From Hondaea fermentalgiana (taxonomy: Eukaryota > Sar > Bigyra > Thraustochytrida > Thraustochytriidae): a DNA stretch of 38,546 nt. The stretch covers positions 30,177 to 68,722 of the forward strand of contig NPFB01000168.1 of assembly GCA_014084085.1 (NCBI GenBank), written 5' to 3'. Positions 20,409-29,900 of the stretch are shown in pieces (the first letter of the stretch is position 1; each line of letters begins with the position of its first letter). The position numbers were made by a program, and so were the translations under genes. The notes below the pieces were generated by a model that had not been told where the DNA came from, did not search any database, and saw only the letters and a program-made list of their open reading frames with translations.

Positions 20409-21287
20409 GTCAACAAGGAGATGGACTCTGGGTCGAAGCGCGGGGCCTCGACCAAGATTGCCCGCCACAGTTGTATGGGCGCCCGAAAAGTCCTCGCCAG
20501 CAGCAGACGTGGATTGACTTGCGCCGCGGTCATTCGACGGAGAGGTGGTGGCGCTTACAGCAGTCGTGGTCGGTATTCTTGCCTTGCCTGCGCTTTCGTC
20601 GTCATCATCGTCGTCGTCATCGTCGCCCTGTTGATGTGATGAATCCTGTGCGCGTAGACGATGACTGTGATGTCGCTGGTCCCGGCTGAGACCGTCTTTG
20701 ACACGGCGAGCGTAGTTGTAGCATCCATCGCAGACGCGCACTTGACCTGTGAGTCCATAATCGGCGCCGTCGAGGCGTTTTGTTGTGCAGCTGCCACAGA
20801 AGATAAATCCGCACGCACGACAGTGATGACGTCGCAAGAGCATGGTGAAGGGAGCTTCGCAATTGCAGCAGGCTTTGGCAGCGCTATCGTCCATCCAAAA
20901 CAGCTTGGAGTTCCTCCTGTTTCGAAAGACGCTTGGGTGTCCTGGCTCGGATTTGTCGGTAGCCCCTGAATGAAGCGCATCTGCGTTGCGAAGACCCTCG
21001 GTTCTGTTTGTTCCTTCTTCACCGTCTTCGTTGAGCTCAAACACGACGTGCCGTCTGCCCCTCTCGGGAGACTCTTGTCGAGGCGGGGTTCCAGTCCAGG
21101 CGCCTTCCTCGGCGGGGTGCTGGGACCGACGCGATTTCCGTCGCATCAGATTTTCCTTGGCGCCAGCCGTGTCCTTTTGTAATGAGGGGTCGTCGTGTGT
21201 TGACAAGGCAAACGTACTCGCACCGTTCCCGCCGCTGCCGCCGGCGGCAGCATTGGTCAGCAGCGCGCCAAAGCTCTGGTACTCCAT
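14754..21287 (-). CDS. PIKFYVE: PIKfyve/Fab1-type phosphatidylinositol-3-phosphate 5-kinase
   Basis: One intronless frame of 2,177 residues. Domains in order: a FYVE zinc finger at about 127-200 with WxxD (FWMDD), RRHHCRACG and RVCDGC, which binds PI3P on endosomes; a Cpn60/TCP1-like domain at about 555-800 (FDGYCKLVSIPGG to RDIGVFIGED); the Fab1-specific Cys/His region at about 1059-1149 (LTWSECLKCD, LPPPCKHSIFQDYVTYYEL); and a split lipid-kinase domain. The kinase N-lobe is near 1496-1575 with GRFIVKSIS (probable catalytic Lys). The C-lobe is at about 1972-2160 with HYIVMENLFPP, AKFDLKGNFRNR, VDYSLLLG and GIIDFLQLYN. The family makes PI(3,5)P2 and controls endolysosome size and traffic. Between the lobes lies a roughly 390-residue Ser/Thr/Ala-rich insertion with a Gln run (about 16338-16370) and Pro tracts. 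Asp runs near residues 225 and 295 add more low complexity. It is divergent from Yme1. Confidence 0.95.
15370..16560 (-). other. In-frame low-complexity insertion within the PIKfyve kinase domain
   Basis: This covers about residues 1577-1972. It starts after the N-lobe segment LLKIVGVYTVTSKEG and ends just before HYIVMENLF, which normally follow closely in Fab1 kinases. The inserted part has a Gln9 run, proline tracts of up to seven residues and many Ser/Thr/Ala. The frame stays open throughout. Confidence 0.8.
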
Positions 21288-21551
21288 CTTCTCTGCTGTA
21301 TTCTATCGGAAGGTCCTGTTTGCTCTTTTTCGGCTTCGGCTCAGAGTGATGCCGTCTTCTTCGCTTCGGTTCGCGACGGTCGTTGCAGAGACACGTCAGG
21401 GTTCTGCACGGCAACCCCCCCGCGCGCGCGCGAGCGAGCTTCAGAAGCGTCGGCGCCCGATCTCGCACGGGCCAGATGAGCCGACGCCGCGAACGTACTT
21501 GGGCGAGCGCACTCGCTCTCGAGCGCGCTTGCTTGCTCACGCGCTTGCGTG

Positions 21552-21559
21552 CTTGCTTA

Positions 21560-21596
<37 letters not shown>
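21552..21596. repeat. (CTTG)n microsatellite
   Basis: About eleven cttg units with one cgt/ttac interruption, about 260-310 nt upstream of the PIKfyve start. Confidence 0.92.
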
Positions 21597-22397
21597 GTGC
21601 GCGAGAGTGGCAGTCGGCGCTCTCGCCGCTGCGCTCTCTCCGCGCCAGAGCGCGGCGAAGATCGTTGAGGGTCTGGGTATCTCTCCTCCCGGCTTGGCTG
21701 CTGCGGCTGGGTCACTTCTCGTCGGTATACAGTATACCACACTCGCTTAGCTAGACGACCGAGGTCACTCCACTCACTCGCTCACTTACTCAGCCTCAGC
21801 ACACGGAGAAGGGCACGTCAACGAGCTCGGCCTCGACGTTGCCGAGGATGGTTTTCGCGCCGACGCGGGCGTCTTGCATGCTGCGATTAGCCTCTGCTCG
21901 ACTTGCCTTTCTCGGCGAAAGGAACGAAACTGGGACGAAGCGCGAGGTCCACCATTTGCGAAAAGCTAGGAACACCTTTGCGCAAAAGCTAGCACCCGCA
22001 CCGCTGCTCTTTCAACTTGATTTTCTTTGGCGAAAAGAGACCCTCGCGGTACACCACAATCGATCTCTCCCGCGACAGACAAGCTCGGTCTCCCTCCCTG
22101 CGCACCTGCGAGATTCCTCGTGGTCGCCGTCATTTCATGAGCCCGCAATCCGCCTTTCACCCTTCCCTACGGTACAACATACATGCCCCAGGTCGCCGCT
22201 TCGAAGTCTTCCCTCCCCGCTCCGCCTTCGCGTCCCGTCCACCCTCCTGCCCGCCACGCAGCGCTCGCGCTCTCCAAGATCTCGCCCGCCGCGGTCGCGT
22301 CCACGCAGGCGGGGTCGCGCGCGACTAGTGCGCACTAGTTACGCGACTGTGCGGCACGCGTCGCGAGCGGAGCCTTCTTCTTCTCCTCGCGCGACAG

Positions 22398-22414
22398 ACA
22401 AACAAACCAAACCC
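22398..22414 (+). promoter_or_regulatory. 17-nt A/C motif, copy 2 (candidate leader or promoter element)
   Basis: Identical to 12381-12397 (acaaacaaaccaaaccc). It lies 225 nt upstream of the Yme1 start, on the same strand as the gene. Role inferred only. Confidence 0.25.
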
Positions 22415-22638
22415 CGAGCGCTCGGCGAGTCCAGGCAGGCCCGCCCGCCCGCGACGCGACGCCCGCGCGAGCCGCGCGGCCGCCGCCGCGGAGCGCAGGA
22501 GCCGCCGCGCAGGCGCCGTCCGGGCGCGAGGCGGGTGGCGCAGAGCCCCGGCGAGGAGGGCGAGCTCGAGCAGCACAGCGCGAGCAGCGGCCGCGCGAGC
22601 AGCGGCAGCGCGAGGGCGACGGGCAGCGCGCGGGGAAG

Positions 22639-24930
22639 ATGCTCGGCGCGGGGACGTGGGCCAGGACGCACGCCGCGGCAGCAGCAGCAGCAGCTGCCGG
22701 CGGCGGCGGCCTCGTGCGCAGGGCGGCTCGGCTTCGGGAAGGCGTCTGCGCGGCGAGCAGGGCCCGGACGATTTCCTCCCGGAGCCGCGGGAGGCTCGAG
22801 CGCCTCGAGGACGAGGCCAACATGAGGGTGGCGGACAGCGTCGTGCAGGAGAAGTTCCTGCGCGAGGTCGGCAAGATATCGCCGGAAATCGTGCTCCAGC
22901 GCTACGAGTCCGGAAGGTTTGCGAGCAACGAGGGCGTCTTCAAGGAGTATCTCAAGGCGCTCGTCGCCACGGGCCGCCTCGACCGCACGTCCATGGACGA
23001 CATTATGCGGAACGCGCAAGGCGCAGGTGCCGGCTATGGCCATGCGGCCAGCACCGCCATGCCCGGCGCCGGCGCCGGAGGCTGGCTCGCCAACGCCACG
23101 GGCAGCCACGGCGGAAGCAGCATGGCAGGCGCCAACTACTACGGCGCCATGGGCGGACACGGGTACCAAATGCATGCCGCAGGCGCCGCGCCTGGCGCTG
23201 GCGCTGGGGCCGGCGCTAGCTCCGGCATGGGCGGGATGTTCTCGAGTGCGAACCCGTTCCTGGCAGCACAGCAGGCTGGGCAGGCCGGCGAGGGCGCCGC
23301 GCCCGTGCAGGTGCAAATCGTTGAGGGCAACATGAAGACGCAGTTCTGGCGGATCGCCCGTCTCCTGGCACTCGCGGGCATCGTCTGGTACGCCTTTGAC
23401 AACTTCGTGGACGGCAAGGGAATGATGCCCCGCGGACTTTCCGGCGAGGTCAAGGCCTTTGTCGGCGTGACTGGCAAGACCTTTGAGGATGTAAAGGGCG
23501 CCCAGGAGGCCAAGGACGAGCTGCAAGAGATTGTCGAGTACCTCAAGGACCCGACGCGGTTCACGCGTCTCGGAGGTAAACTGCCCAAGGGTGTCCTGCT
23601 GACCGGCCCTCCCGGAACGGGCAAAACCCTGCTGGCAAAGTGCATTGCGGGCGAGGCGGGCGTGCCCTTCTTCCATGCCGCCGGCTCCGACTTTGAGGAA
23701 ATGTACGTGGGCGTCGGTGCGCGTCGCGTGCGTGACCTCTTTGAGGCCGCGAAAAAGGCCAGTCCGTGCATCGTCTTTATTGATGAGATCGACGCCATCG
23801 GGTCAACTCGCGCGCTCAAGGAGCAGCAGGCCCTGAAGATGACGCTCAATCAGCTTCTCGTTGAACTTGATGGTTTTCGCGACTCGGAGGGCGTCATCAT
23901 CATCGGTGCGACCAACTTTCCGGACGTTCTCGATCCGGCGCTCGTCCGCCCAGGTCGCTTTGACCGCAACATTGTCGTCCCGCTCCCCGACCTGCATGAC
24001 CGAACCGAGATCCTCAAGCTGTATTTGGAAAAGGTCCCGCATGAGGACAACGTGAAGGCACTGGACATTGCGCGCGGCACGCCCGGTGCGAGCGGCGCCG
24101 ACCTGTCCAACATTGTGAACGTGGCGGCCCTGCGCGCTGCCAAGATCGGCGCCGAGACCGTGACGACCGAGGACCTCGAGTACGCCAAGGACAAGGTGCT
24201 TATGGGCGCTGAGCGGCGATCAGCCATCATTCCCAAGGAGGTCCGCGAGGTCACAGCGTACCACGAGGGCGGACACGCGCTCATGGCGCTCAAGACACCG
24301 GCCGCAATGCCCATTCACAAGGCGACCATCATGCCCCGAGGCCAGGCGCTTGGCATGGTGCATCAGCTCCCGGAGGAGCAGGATATGCTGCAGCGGACGA
24401 AGCGGCAAATGCTGGCGGAGCTCGATGTATGCATGGGAGGACGCGCCGCCGAGGAGCTCATTTTTGGCCCCGACTACGTCACAAGCGGCGCTTCTTCGGA
24501 TATTCAAAAGGCTTCGCAAATCGCTCGCGCCATGGTGGAGCGCTACGGTATGGGTAGCAGCGAGGTTGGCGTCGTCTTTGTGCCAACAGATCGGCAGCCC
24601 ATCAGCGACGAGACGCGCCAGCGTGTCGACGCCGAGGTCAAGGCTATCTTGAATGCCTCATATGACCGCGCGCGCAAATTGCTCGGATCAAACAAAAAGG
24701 AGCTGCACCGCCTCGCCAAGGCCCTCTTGGATCACGAGAGTCTCACTGCAGAGCACATCCAGCTCGTGATCAAGGGCAAGCCCCTGCCGGCCTCTGTGCG
24801 CCGCATGACCACCATGAAGGAGGACGATGAGGCCGGTGGTGTTGGGGGAGCGAGCGAAACGTCTAAATTAGCGCCCAAGCAACAGCCAGCGCCACCCGTT
24901 GCCGCTCCCGCGGGCAAGGTCGCAACATGA
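22639..24930 (+). CDS. YME1: Mitochondrial i-AAA protease Yme1 (FtsH/M41 family)
   Basis: Single exon, 763 residues. The N-terminus is Ala/Arg-rich without acidic residues at first ([27 protein letters not shown]), typical of a mitochondrial presequence. A helical region follows ([20 protein letters not shown]) with a Gly/Ala/Met-rich linker, and a single membrane span near residues 237-253. AAA+ motifs: Walker A GPPGTGKT (323-330), pore loop MYVGVG, Walker B IVFIDEID (D382, E383), and [20 protein letters not shown] for the second region of homology. The M41 protease has HEGGH at 542-546 and the third zinc ligand in [10 protein letters not shown] (D621). One membrane span and similarity through AAA and M41 fit Yme1, the inner-membrane protease facing the intermembrane space, rather than the two-span matrix-facing m-AAA subunits. 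All catalytic residues are present, so it should be active. The C-terminal 40 residues are low-complexity. Confidence 0.95.
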   Translation: MLGAGTWARTHAAAAAAAAAGGGGLVRRAARLREGVCAASRARTISSRSRGRLERLEDEANMRVADSVVQEKFLREVGKISPEIVLQRYESGRFASNEGVFKEYLKALVATGRLDRTSMDDIMRNAQGAGAGYGHAASTAMPGAGAGGWLANATGSHGGSSMAGANYYGAMGGHGYQMHAAGAAPGAGAGAGASSGMGGMFSSANPFLAAQQAGQAGEGAAPVQVQIVEGNMKTQFWRIARLLALAGIVWYAFDNFVDGKGMMPRGLSGEVKAFVGVTGKTFEDVKGAQEAKDELQEIVEYLKDPTRFTRLGGKLPKGVLLTGPPGTGKTLLAKCIAGEAGVPFFHAAGSDFEEMYVGVGARRVRDLFEAAKKASPCIVFIDEIDAIGSTRALKEQQALKMTLNQLLVELDGFRDSEGVIIIGATNFPDVLDPALVRPGRFDRNIVVPLPDLHDRTEILKLYLEKVPHEDNVKALDIARGTPGASGADLSNIVNVAALRAAKIGAETVTTEDLEYAKDKVLMGAERRSAIIPKEVREVTAYHEGGHALMALKTPAAMPIHKATIMPRGQALGMVHQLPEEQDMLQRTKRQMLAELDVCMGGRAAEELIFGPDYVTSGASSDIQKASQIARAMVERYGMGSSEVGVVFVPTDRQPISDETRQRVDAEVKAILNASYDRARKLLGSNKKELHRLAKALLDHESLTAEHIQLVIKGKPLPASVRRMTTMKEDDEAGGVGGASETSKLAPKQQPAPPVAAPAGKVAT

Positions 24931-25433
24931 TTTTCAAAAGTACATTTCGTCGATTGTTGAATGATGATGATTTTAGACTTGCGCCTTCATTTCGTTTTTC
25001 TTTGGGGAAGTCCGTTATACTGCATTTTTTTTTTTTCAGGCGATGGGAGATTGGATGACGGTGATGGCATCGAACACGTTGCTGCAACTTGTGTGAGTGA
25101 GCGATGCTACAGCGACTCCAGAAAGAAGCGGTCGTTGTTCTGTTCCATTTCGGACCTCAAAGCTGCGAATTTACGTTGAGTTACTGCTTGAATACCAGTA
25201 TCAGGGATAGCTACGAGCAACTGACGGTGAAGAATCTCAGAGACACGACTTTTCGTTCACCGATACCCTTTCGTAAGGAAATAAAAGATCATCGTTGAAG
25301 CCGGCTAGTTGGTTGATAGTTTTTGGTAGTCGCAGGAAGCCTACATCGAAAAGGTCTCACAATCAGCCAGGAAAAAGTTGGTTCTTTCATTCTCTCACAA
25401 AGCCATCTGATCATATTTATTTTTTATATATTG
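24931..25433. other. Convergent 3' flanks
   Basis: A/T-richer than the genes, with a T11 run near 25027-25037. It holds the 3' ends of Yme1 (plus) and the Ly6-like gene (minus). No gene is seen. Confidence 0.7.
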
Positions 25434-26078
25434 CTATGGCGTTGAAAATGCGAGTGCGATGGCATGCATTATGCACAATGCCACCAAGAGTACAGGTGCA
25501 ACGCTCGCGCGCGAGCTCGTATTGCAAAGGTCATCGGTGCAGCACGTGACGCCGATGCCGGTGTCAGCGGACTGGTTGAGCGCCTCGCACGTGGAGGCAC
25601 ACCCTCGCACGTGGACTTCTTCGAACCCCCAGACGGCCGATTTGCCGAACCTTGAGTTTTGCGGATGGCGGAATTCGTCGACACAAACATCCTGCTCCCC
25701 AGAGCATGTCTCGATGCAAAAGTCTGGGTCAGCGCCTGCGTCTGAGCAATTTGCAGTGGGGAGTGCAAGCCCGAGCGTGCACTCGGCTGTGGTATTGCAA
25801 GCTTCAAAGTTTCTCGCACAGACCCAGGTTGGGGTCCCGGCGTCTGTTTCTGTGCACATTGTGCTTGTGTTGGTGTCGCTAGCATCACTGCTGCTGCTGC
25901 TGCTGCTGCCGCTCGACTCACCCCAATCGAACTCGCACGCGTCCAGAGCGTATGTGCAGCTTGGAAAGCAGTCCTGCTTGGCTCTGTAGCACCGAAGTCC
26001 CTCCGCTTCGCGCACGCCGACACTGACGATGCACGCCAGCGCGACGAGCGTCGCCGCCGCGCGTGATCTCGCGCTCAT
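25434..26078 (-). CDS. Ly6/uPAR-like cysteine-rich protein, probably GPI-anchored
   Basis: Single exon, 214 residues. A signal peptide (about residues 1-27, ending EAEG) is followed at once by LRCY, the usual start of mature Ly6/uPAR (three-finger) proteins. About 17 cysteines follow, ending in the signature pattern VRGCASTC...GVTCCTDDLCN, where CC-x4-CN and the preceding GCxxxC match the LU-domain C-terminus. After the domain comes a Ser-rich bridge (SSRASV) and a hydrophobic tail (APVLLVALCIMHAIALAF), the layout of a GPI-attachment signal. So the protein is probably on the outer cell surface. A Ser/Asp/Thr-rich loop encoded by a CTG/GCT repeat (25888-25912) interrupts the N-terminal part. 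At roughly 160 residues the ectodomain is longer than a single LU module (about 75-90), so there may be two modules, the first diverged. Ligand unknown. It is divergent from DZIP1. Confidence 0.75.
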   Translation of the reverse strand: MSARSRAAATLVALACIVSVGVREAEGLRCYRAKQDCFPSCTYALDACEFDWGESSGSSSSSSSDASDTNTSTMCTETDAGTPTWVCARNFEACNTTAECTLGLALPTANCSDAGADPDFCIETCSGEQDVCVDEFRHPQNSRFGKSAVWGFEEVHVRGCASTCEALNQSADTGIGVTCCTDDLCNTSSRASVAPVLLVALCIMHAIALAFSTP

Positions 26079-26996
26079 AGCGTCAGTACGCCCCTCGAAG
26101 GCGGCGGTCCCTTCGTCCCCTTTCTTTGCCCCCCAAAAAGTCCTCGTCGACGCTCAGAAGCAGAATTTCCCTCGCTCGCTCGCTCGCTCAACCCGAGGCC
26201 CGACTGCGCGCGCTGCGCTGCGCGAGGGCGCCGGGCGCGGCCGTCTGCCCGCTGCCGCTGGCGCGGCGGGCTAGCTGCGAGGCGTCGCGCCCGACCTGGT
26301 CACGCCTTGCGCCATAGAGACGCCATGCAATGTTTCCGTTGAGCTCATCTCACTGGCCGACTGTGAGAGGCAGCAGCACTCGCACTGCACTGCACTGCAC
26401 TGACGTTGGTGGGCCTTGCGTCCCATCGCCAAGCCCTCGGGCCCGGCCCCGCGCACAATGACATAATCAGCGGCAGCAGCGTGCAGGCGACCTGCAGCCG
26501 CAGCGAAAGCGGCCTATCGAAGAGCCCGCTGGGCCGGCCTCTGAATCGGAGGGGCGGCGACGTGGAGCGGCACGGGCGTTGAGCGGCCTGATAACACTGT
26601 GAGTAAGGTAGTCTCTCTCAGCTTGTTGGGACGCCCGCCAGAGCCGCATCGAGCGAGCCGCTGCGCCGGCGCGCACGGCCGTTGCCGAGTGGCGGGCGCA
26701 GCGTGGGCTGGCGCACGTCCTCGTCCTCGTCCACGCTCACGCTCACATCGACGTACACGCGCGCGCGTGCGCAGCAGGAGGGGTAGGGCAAGGCTTTTTA
26801 GACGAGGAGAGGCCCAAACGGCACGAGACAGCACGAGCCCGCGTGAGCGGGAGCGGCAGGGCCAGAATACATTCACGCTGCAGCAATACGCGTCTCCAAG
26901 ACAAGAAATCTAGTCAAAGCTCCTTGTTGTCGCTCTCGACGTCGTCATTGCCGCTGTCGCCGTAGAGAGAGAGAGAGAGAGATAGACAAGAGAGGG
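26079..26996. promoter_or_regulatory. Divergent Ly6-like/DZIP1 intergenic region
   Basis: A 918-bp spacer between two start codons. It contains a cactg pentamer run near 26380-26402, clustered gctcgctcgctc near 26174-26190, and a GA run (26963-26985) just before the DZIP1 start. No gene or defined promoter element could be assigned. Confidence 0.4.
26963..26985. repeat. (GA)n microsatellite
   Basis: A run of ga units ends about 12 nt before the DZIP1 start codon, so it lies in the 5' leader. Confidence 0.85.
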
Positions 26997-29900
26997 ATGC
27001 TGCGAAGAGGGGACTCGCGTGAGGGCTTTGCGGAGGCCGAGGCGTTGCACGAACTGCGCAGCAAAATGAGGCGACAACTTGGGGAAGGCGAGCGCGAAGT
27101 CGCGAGTGAACTCGAGCACGAGGAAATCGAGGAAGACTGGCTGCAAGCGTTCACCTTTCAACAGAGACACGGCAAGTTGAACGTGCGTCGACTTGCGCGG
27201 CTAGACCTGATGCAAATTGTTGAAAAGGTAGACGTTGGGGCACTGCAAGAAATGCTCGAAAATATCGCTTTCTGCAATCTCAAGGTCGGAGACTTGCAAG
27301 GCCTTTCGGACCAAAACATTGTCAAAGCCTTTCGCGTTGCGCAGCTCATCATCGAGTATCTTCTCAATCTAGAAAACGCTCTTTTTGCGCAGGTCGATGC
27401 CGCGCGCGCCGACGCTCGGGACGCAAGCGCAGACGCAAACCAGCTCGCCGAGGATAATGGCGTCCTTGCGGACGAAAACGATAGGCTGCGCAAAGAAATT
27501 CGCCAAAAGCGCAAAGCTCTCGCGACCTTTGAGTACGTGCTAACTGTGCACGGCCCCGGTGGTGCCTCAATGAAGGAAACCTTGGCAAAGGCGCTTGCGG
27601 GGACGCGCGCAGGCGCCGGCCTCGATGCCCCGGGCCTCGAAGCCTCCGTTTGTGGCACTTGTGGAAAGACCTTTAGCTCGCGGGAGTTTCTTCGACGCCA
27701 CTGCGCCCGACGCAAGCACACCTTCATGCCCGAAGAGGCGGAAAATCTCGAACCGAATAGGGCAAACGAGGCCTCGACAGAGGACGCGCTCGAGAAAATG
27801 CAGCAAGCTTTACTTGCCGCAGTCAAGGAGCGCGAGTCAGCTGTGCGGGAGGCCATCGAAGAGACGCGTGCGTCTGAACGCAAAATGCACATCGAGCAGC
27901 TCGAAACTCTTAAGGCGGATCGTCGCGCCCACGAAGAGCGCGTAGAAGCTCAATACGAGGCACGTCTCTCGACGCAGCAACTCGGTTACGAGCAGCGTAT
28001 CGCCGGGCTCGAGGCCAAGCTCGAGGTCTTTCGCACCTTGCAATGGACTGCCAGGGAAAGAGAGGACGAAGAGGCCGCCACACGACGGGCGGAGGCACGC
28101 AAGCTTCAAGAAGAGCAGCAGAATCGACTTGCAATGCTAGAAAGGGAACTGCAGCATCATCGTGCGCAACAACTCGAACGCGCAGCCTCGGACTCGAGTT
28201 CAGCTGCGCTCTCCCGCTCGTCATCTCCATCCGTGGTATCCTCGTCAAGCTCGTCCCGCTCGTCGGCGTCTCATCGCGATCGTCAAGACGACGCGGATTT
28301 TGCAACGCAACGCTTTCGGGCGGCGATTGTGGCGAACTTTTGCCGCTCGCTTGCAAGTCTGGTTCGCAATCACAACAAAATACGGTCCGGTCGCGCGTTT
28401 GCTCGTCTTCAGGTGCACGCAAGAGACGCCTCGCTCGTCCAAGCCAAGAGAGATCTTGTGCAATCGATCAGCGAGCAAGAGGCACTGAGTCAAGAAGCAC
28501 CGGCTTCCCCCAAACAGGCCGTGGCGCGGCACGTCGCCAACATGGTGGGCCCAGACGAACTTGAGGCCAAGCCCATTCATGAGGCCCTCGTGCAGCAGAT
28601 CGCTCTGCAGTATTTGCACGCGCAGCGCGAAGACACAATTACCGAGGCCGAGCGAGATGCCATGGCCGAGGCGGAAACTGTAATTGATGGCAAGGCTGCG
28701 ATTCTCTCATCGCGGTTCAAAGTCGGTACCCAGTCAATGGATCATGCACCGCTGCCCGAGAAGCCGCACGTTCGTTCTCGCTGGGACCACAGCGCCGCCG
28801 AGATCCACGCTCAGCTCGACGAGGCCCGTAGGCAGTTATACACTCGAATGGCGCGTTTCGACGCTTCACTGCCAGAGCTCGACGTCTTGGACGACGAACA
28901 GCGGGTGCATCTCCAACGGCAAATTGAGGTGGCGAGACGCAATCAACCGCAAGGGGGTTTCACAAAGGCCTTGCGTGCTGTTCAAAAACTCACCAGCAAC
29001 CTTACAGATGCTTTCTACAAGCCTCCTGCCGCAGAGGATTTGCAGGCATACGAAGATGAGTTTCCTCAACCGCGTGACATTCTCTTGCGCGACGCAATGG
29101 TTCCCATCTCTGAACGGCACAAAGCACAACCGCGGGAGCGCCCCCCGGTCGTGCAGCAGCCTTCGTTTCTCCAACTCCAGGTTGATCAACCTTTTGCAAG
29201 CATTTCATCATCATCATCATCATCATCACCATCACCTTCATTGCGCGACGAAGCAAAGACCTCGTCACCACAATCAGCCGAGGACGAAAGCGAGGACGAA
29301 AGCGAGGACGACGGGACATCTCGCGCTATTGCCTCTTGGGCTGCCAAGAGCCATCAAGGTCGGAGCGAAGACGACGCAATGCAGGGTCAAGGGGACGAAG
29401 ACGGCTTGTGGGCTGTCAATCGTGTCCAGACGACGCGAGACTTTGGGGCGACGAGAGACTTTGGTACTGAGCCTGAAACAACAAGCACCCAGGCTGAAGA
29501 AGAATCCGATTCCTCCGAGCCCTCCCCACTTCCTTTGCCTCCGAAACCACAGACTGCACGCGTCCCACGCCCGCGAAATCTGACGAGCAAGCCCCAGCAA
29601 AACCTACGGCCTTTGGAGAGTGCTCAGCTAGAGCAAGTCGAGGTCTCGACTGCGAACGAGTCAATGCAAGTCTTTCAAAGCCAGCGCGACGTTTCAGGCG
29701 ACGCCCAGCAAGTGGCTACGAATGCTACGAGTCAAGATCTTTGCGCTACAGAAGAAGACGCCAACGTCTCGCCTGAAAATTCGTCTTGCTCGATCGCATC
29801 CGAGGAAAAAGTCATGATGCATCAGGGCAAGGACGGCAAGCAGCAGGCTAGCGATCGAGATTACTTGACTGTCGGCGCAGACTTTGCAAGTGCCACCATG

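Larger units (their letters stand above)
21288..22638. promoter_or_regulatory. Divergent PIKfyve/Yme1 intergenic region
   Basis: A 1.35-kb spacer that must hold both promoters. It contains a CTTG repeat (21552-21596), a palindrome ggtataCAGtatacc type at 21724-21738, a 16-bp palindrome at 22324-22339 and the 17-nt motif at 22398-22414. Open frames here (for example 21839-22825 plus) are Arg/Ser/Pro-rich and lack domains. No TATA box could be assigned. Confidence 0.45.

Noticed and set aside
22339..23676. 445-codon minus-strand open frame antisense to Yme1
   Set aside because: It overlaps the presequence, membrane span and Walker A region of a well-supported gene and has no family features.
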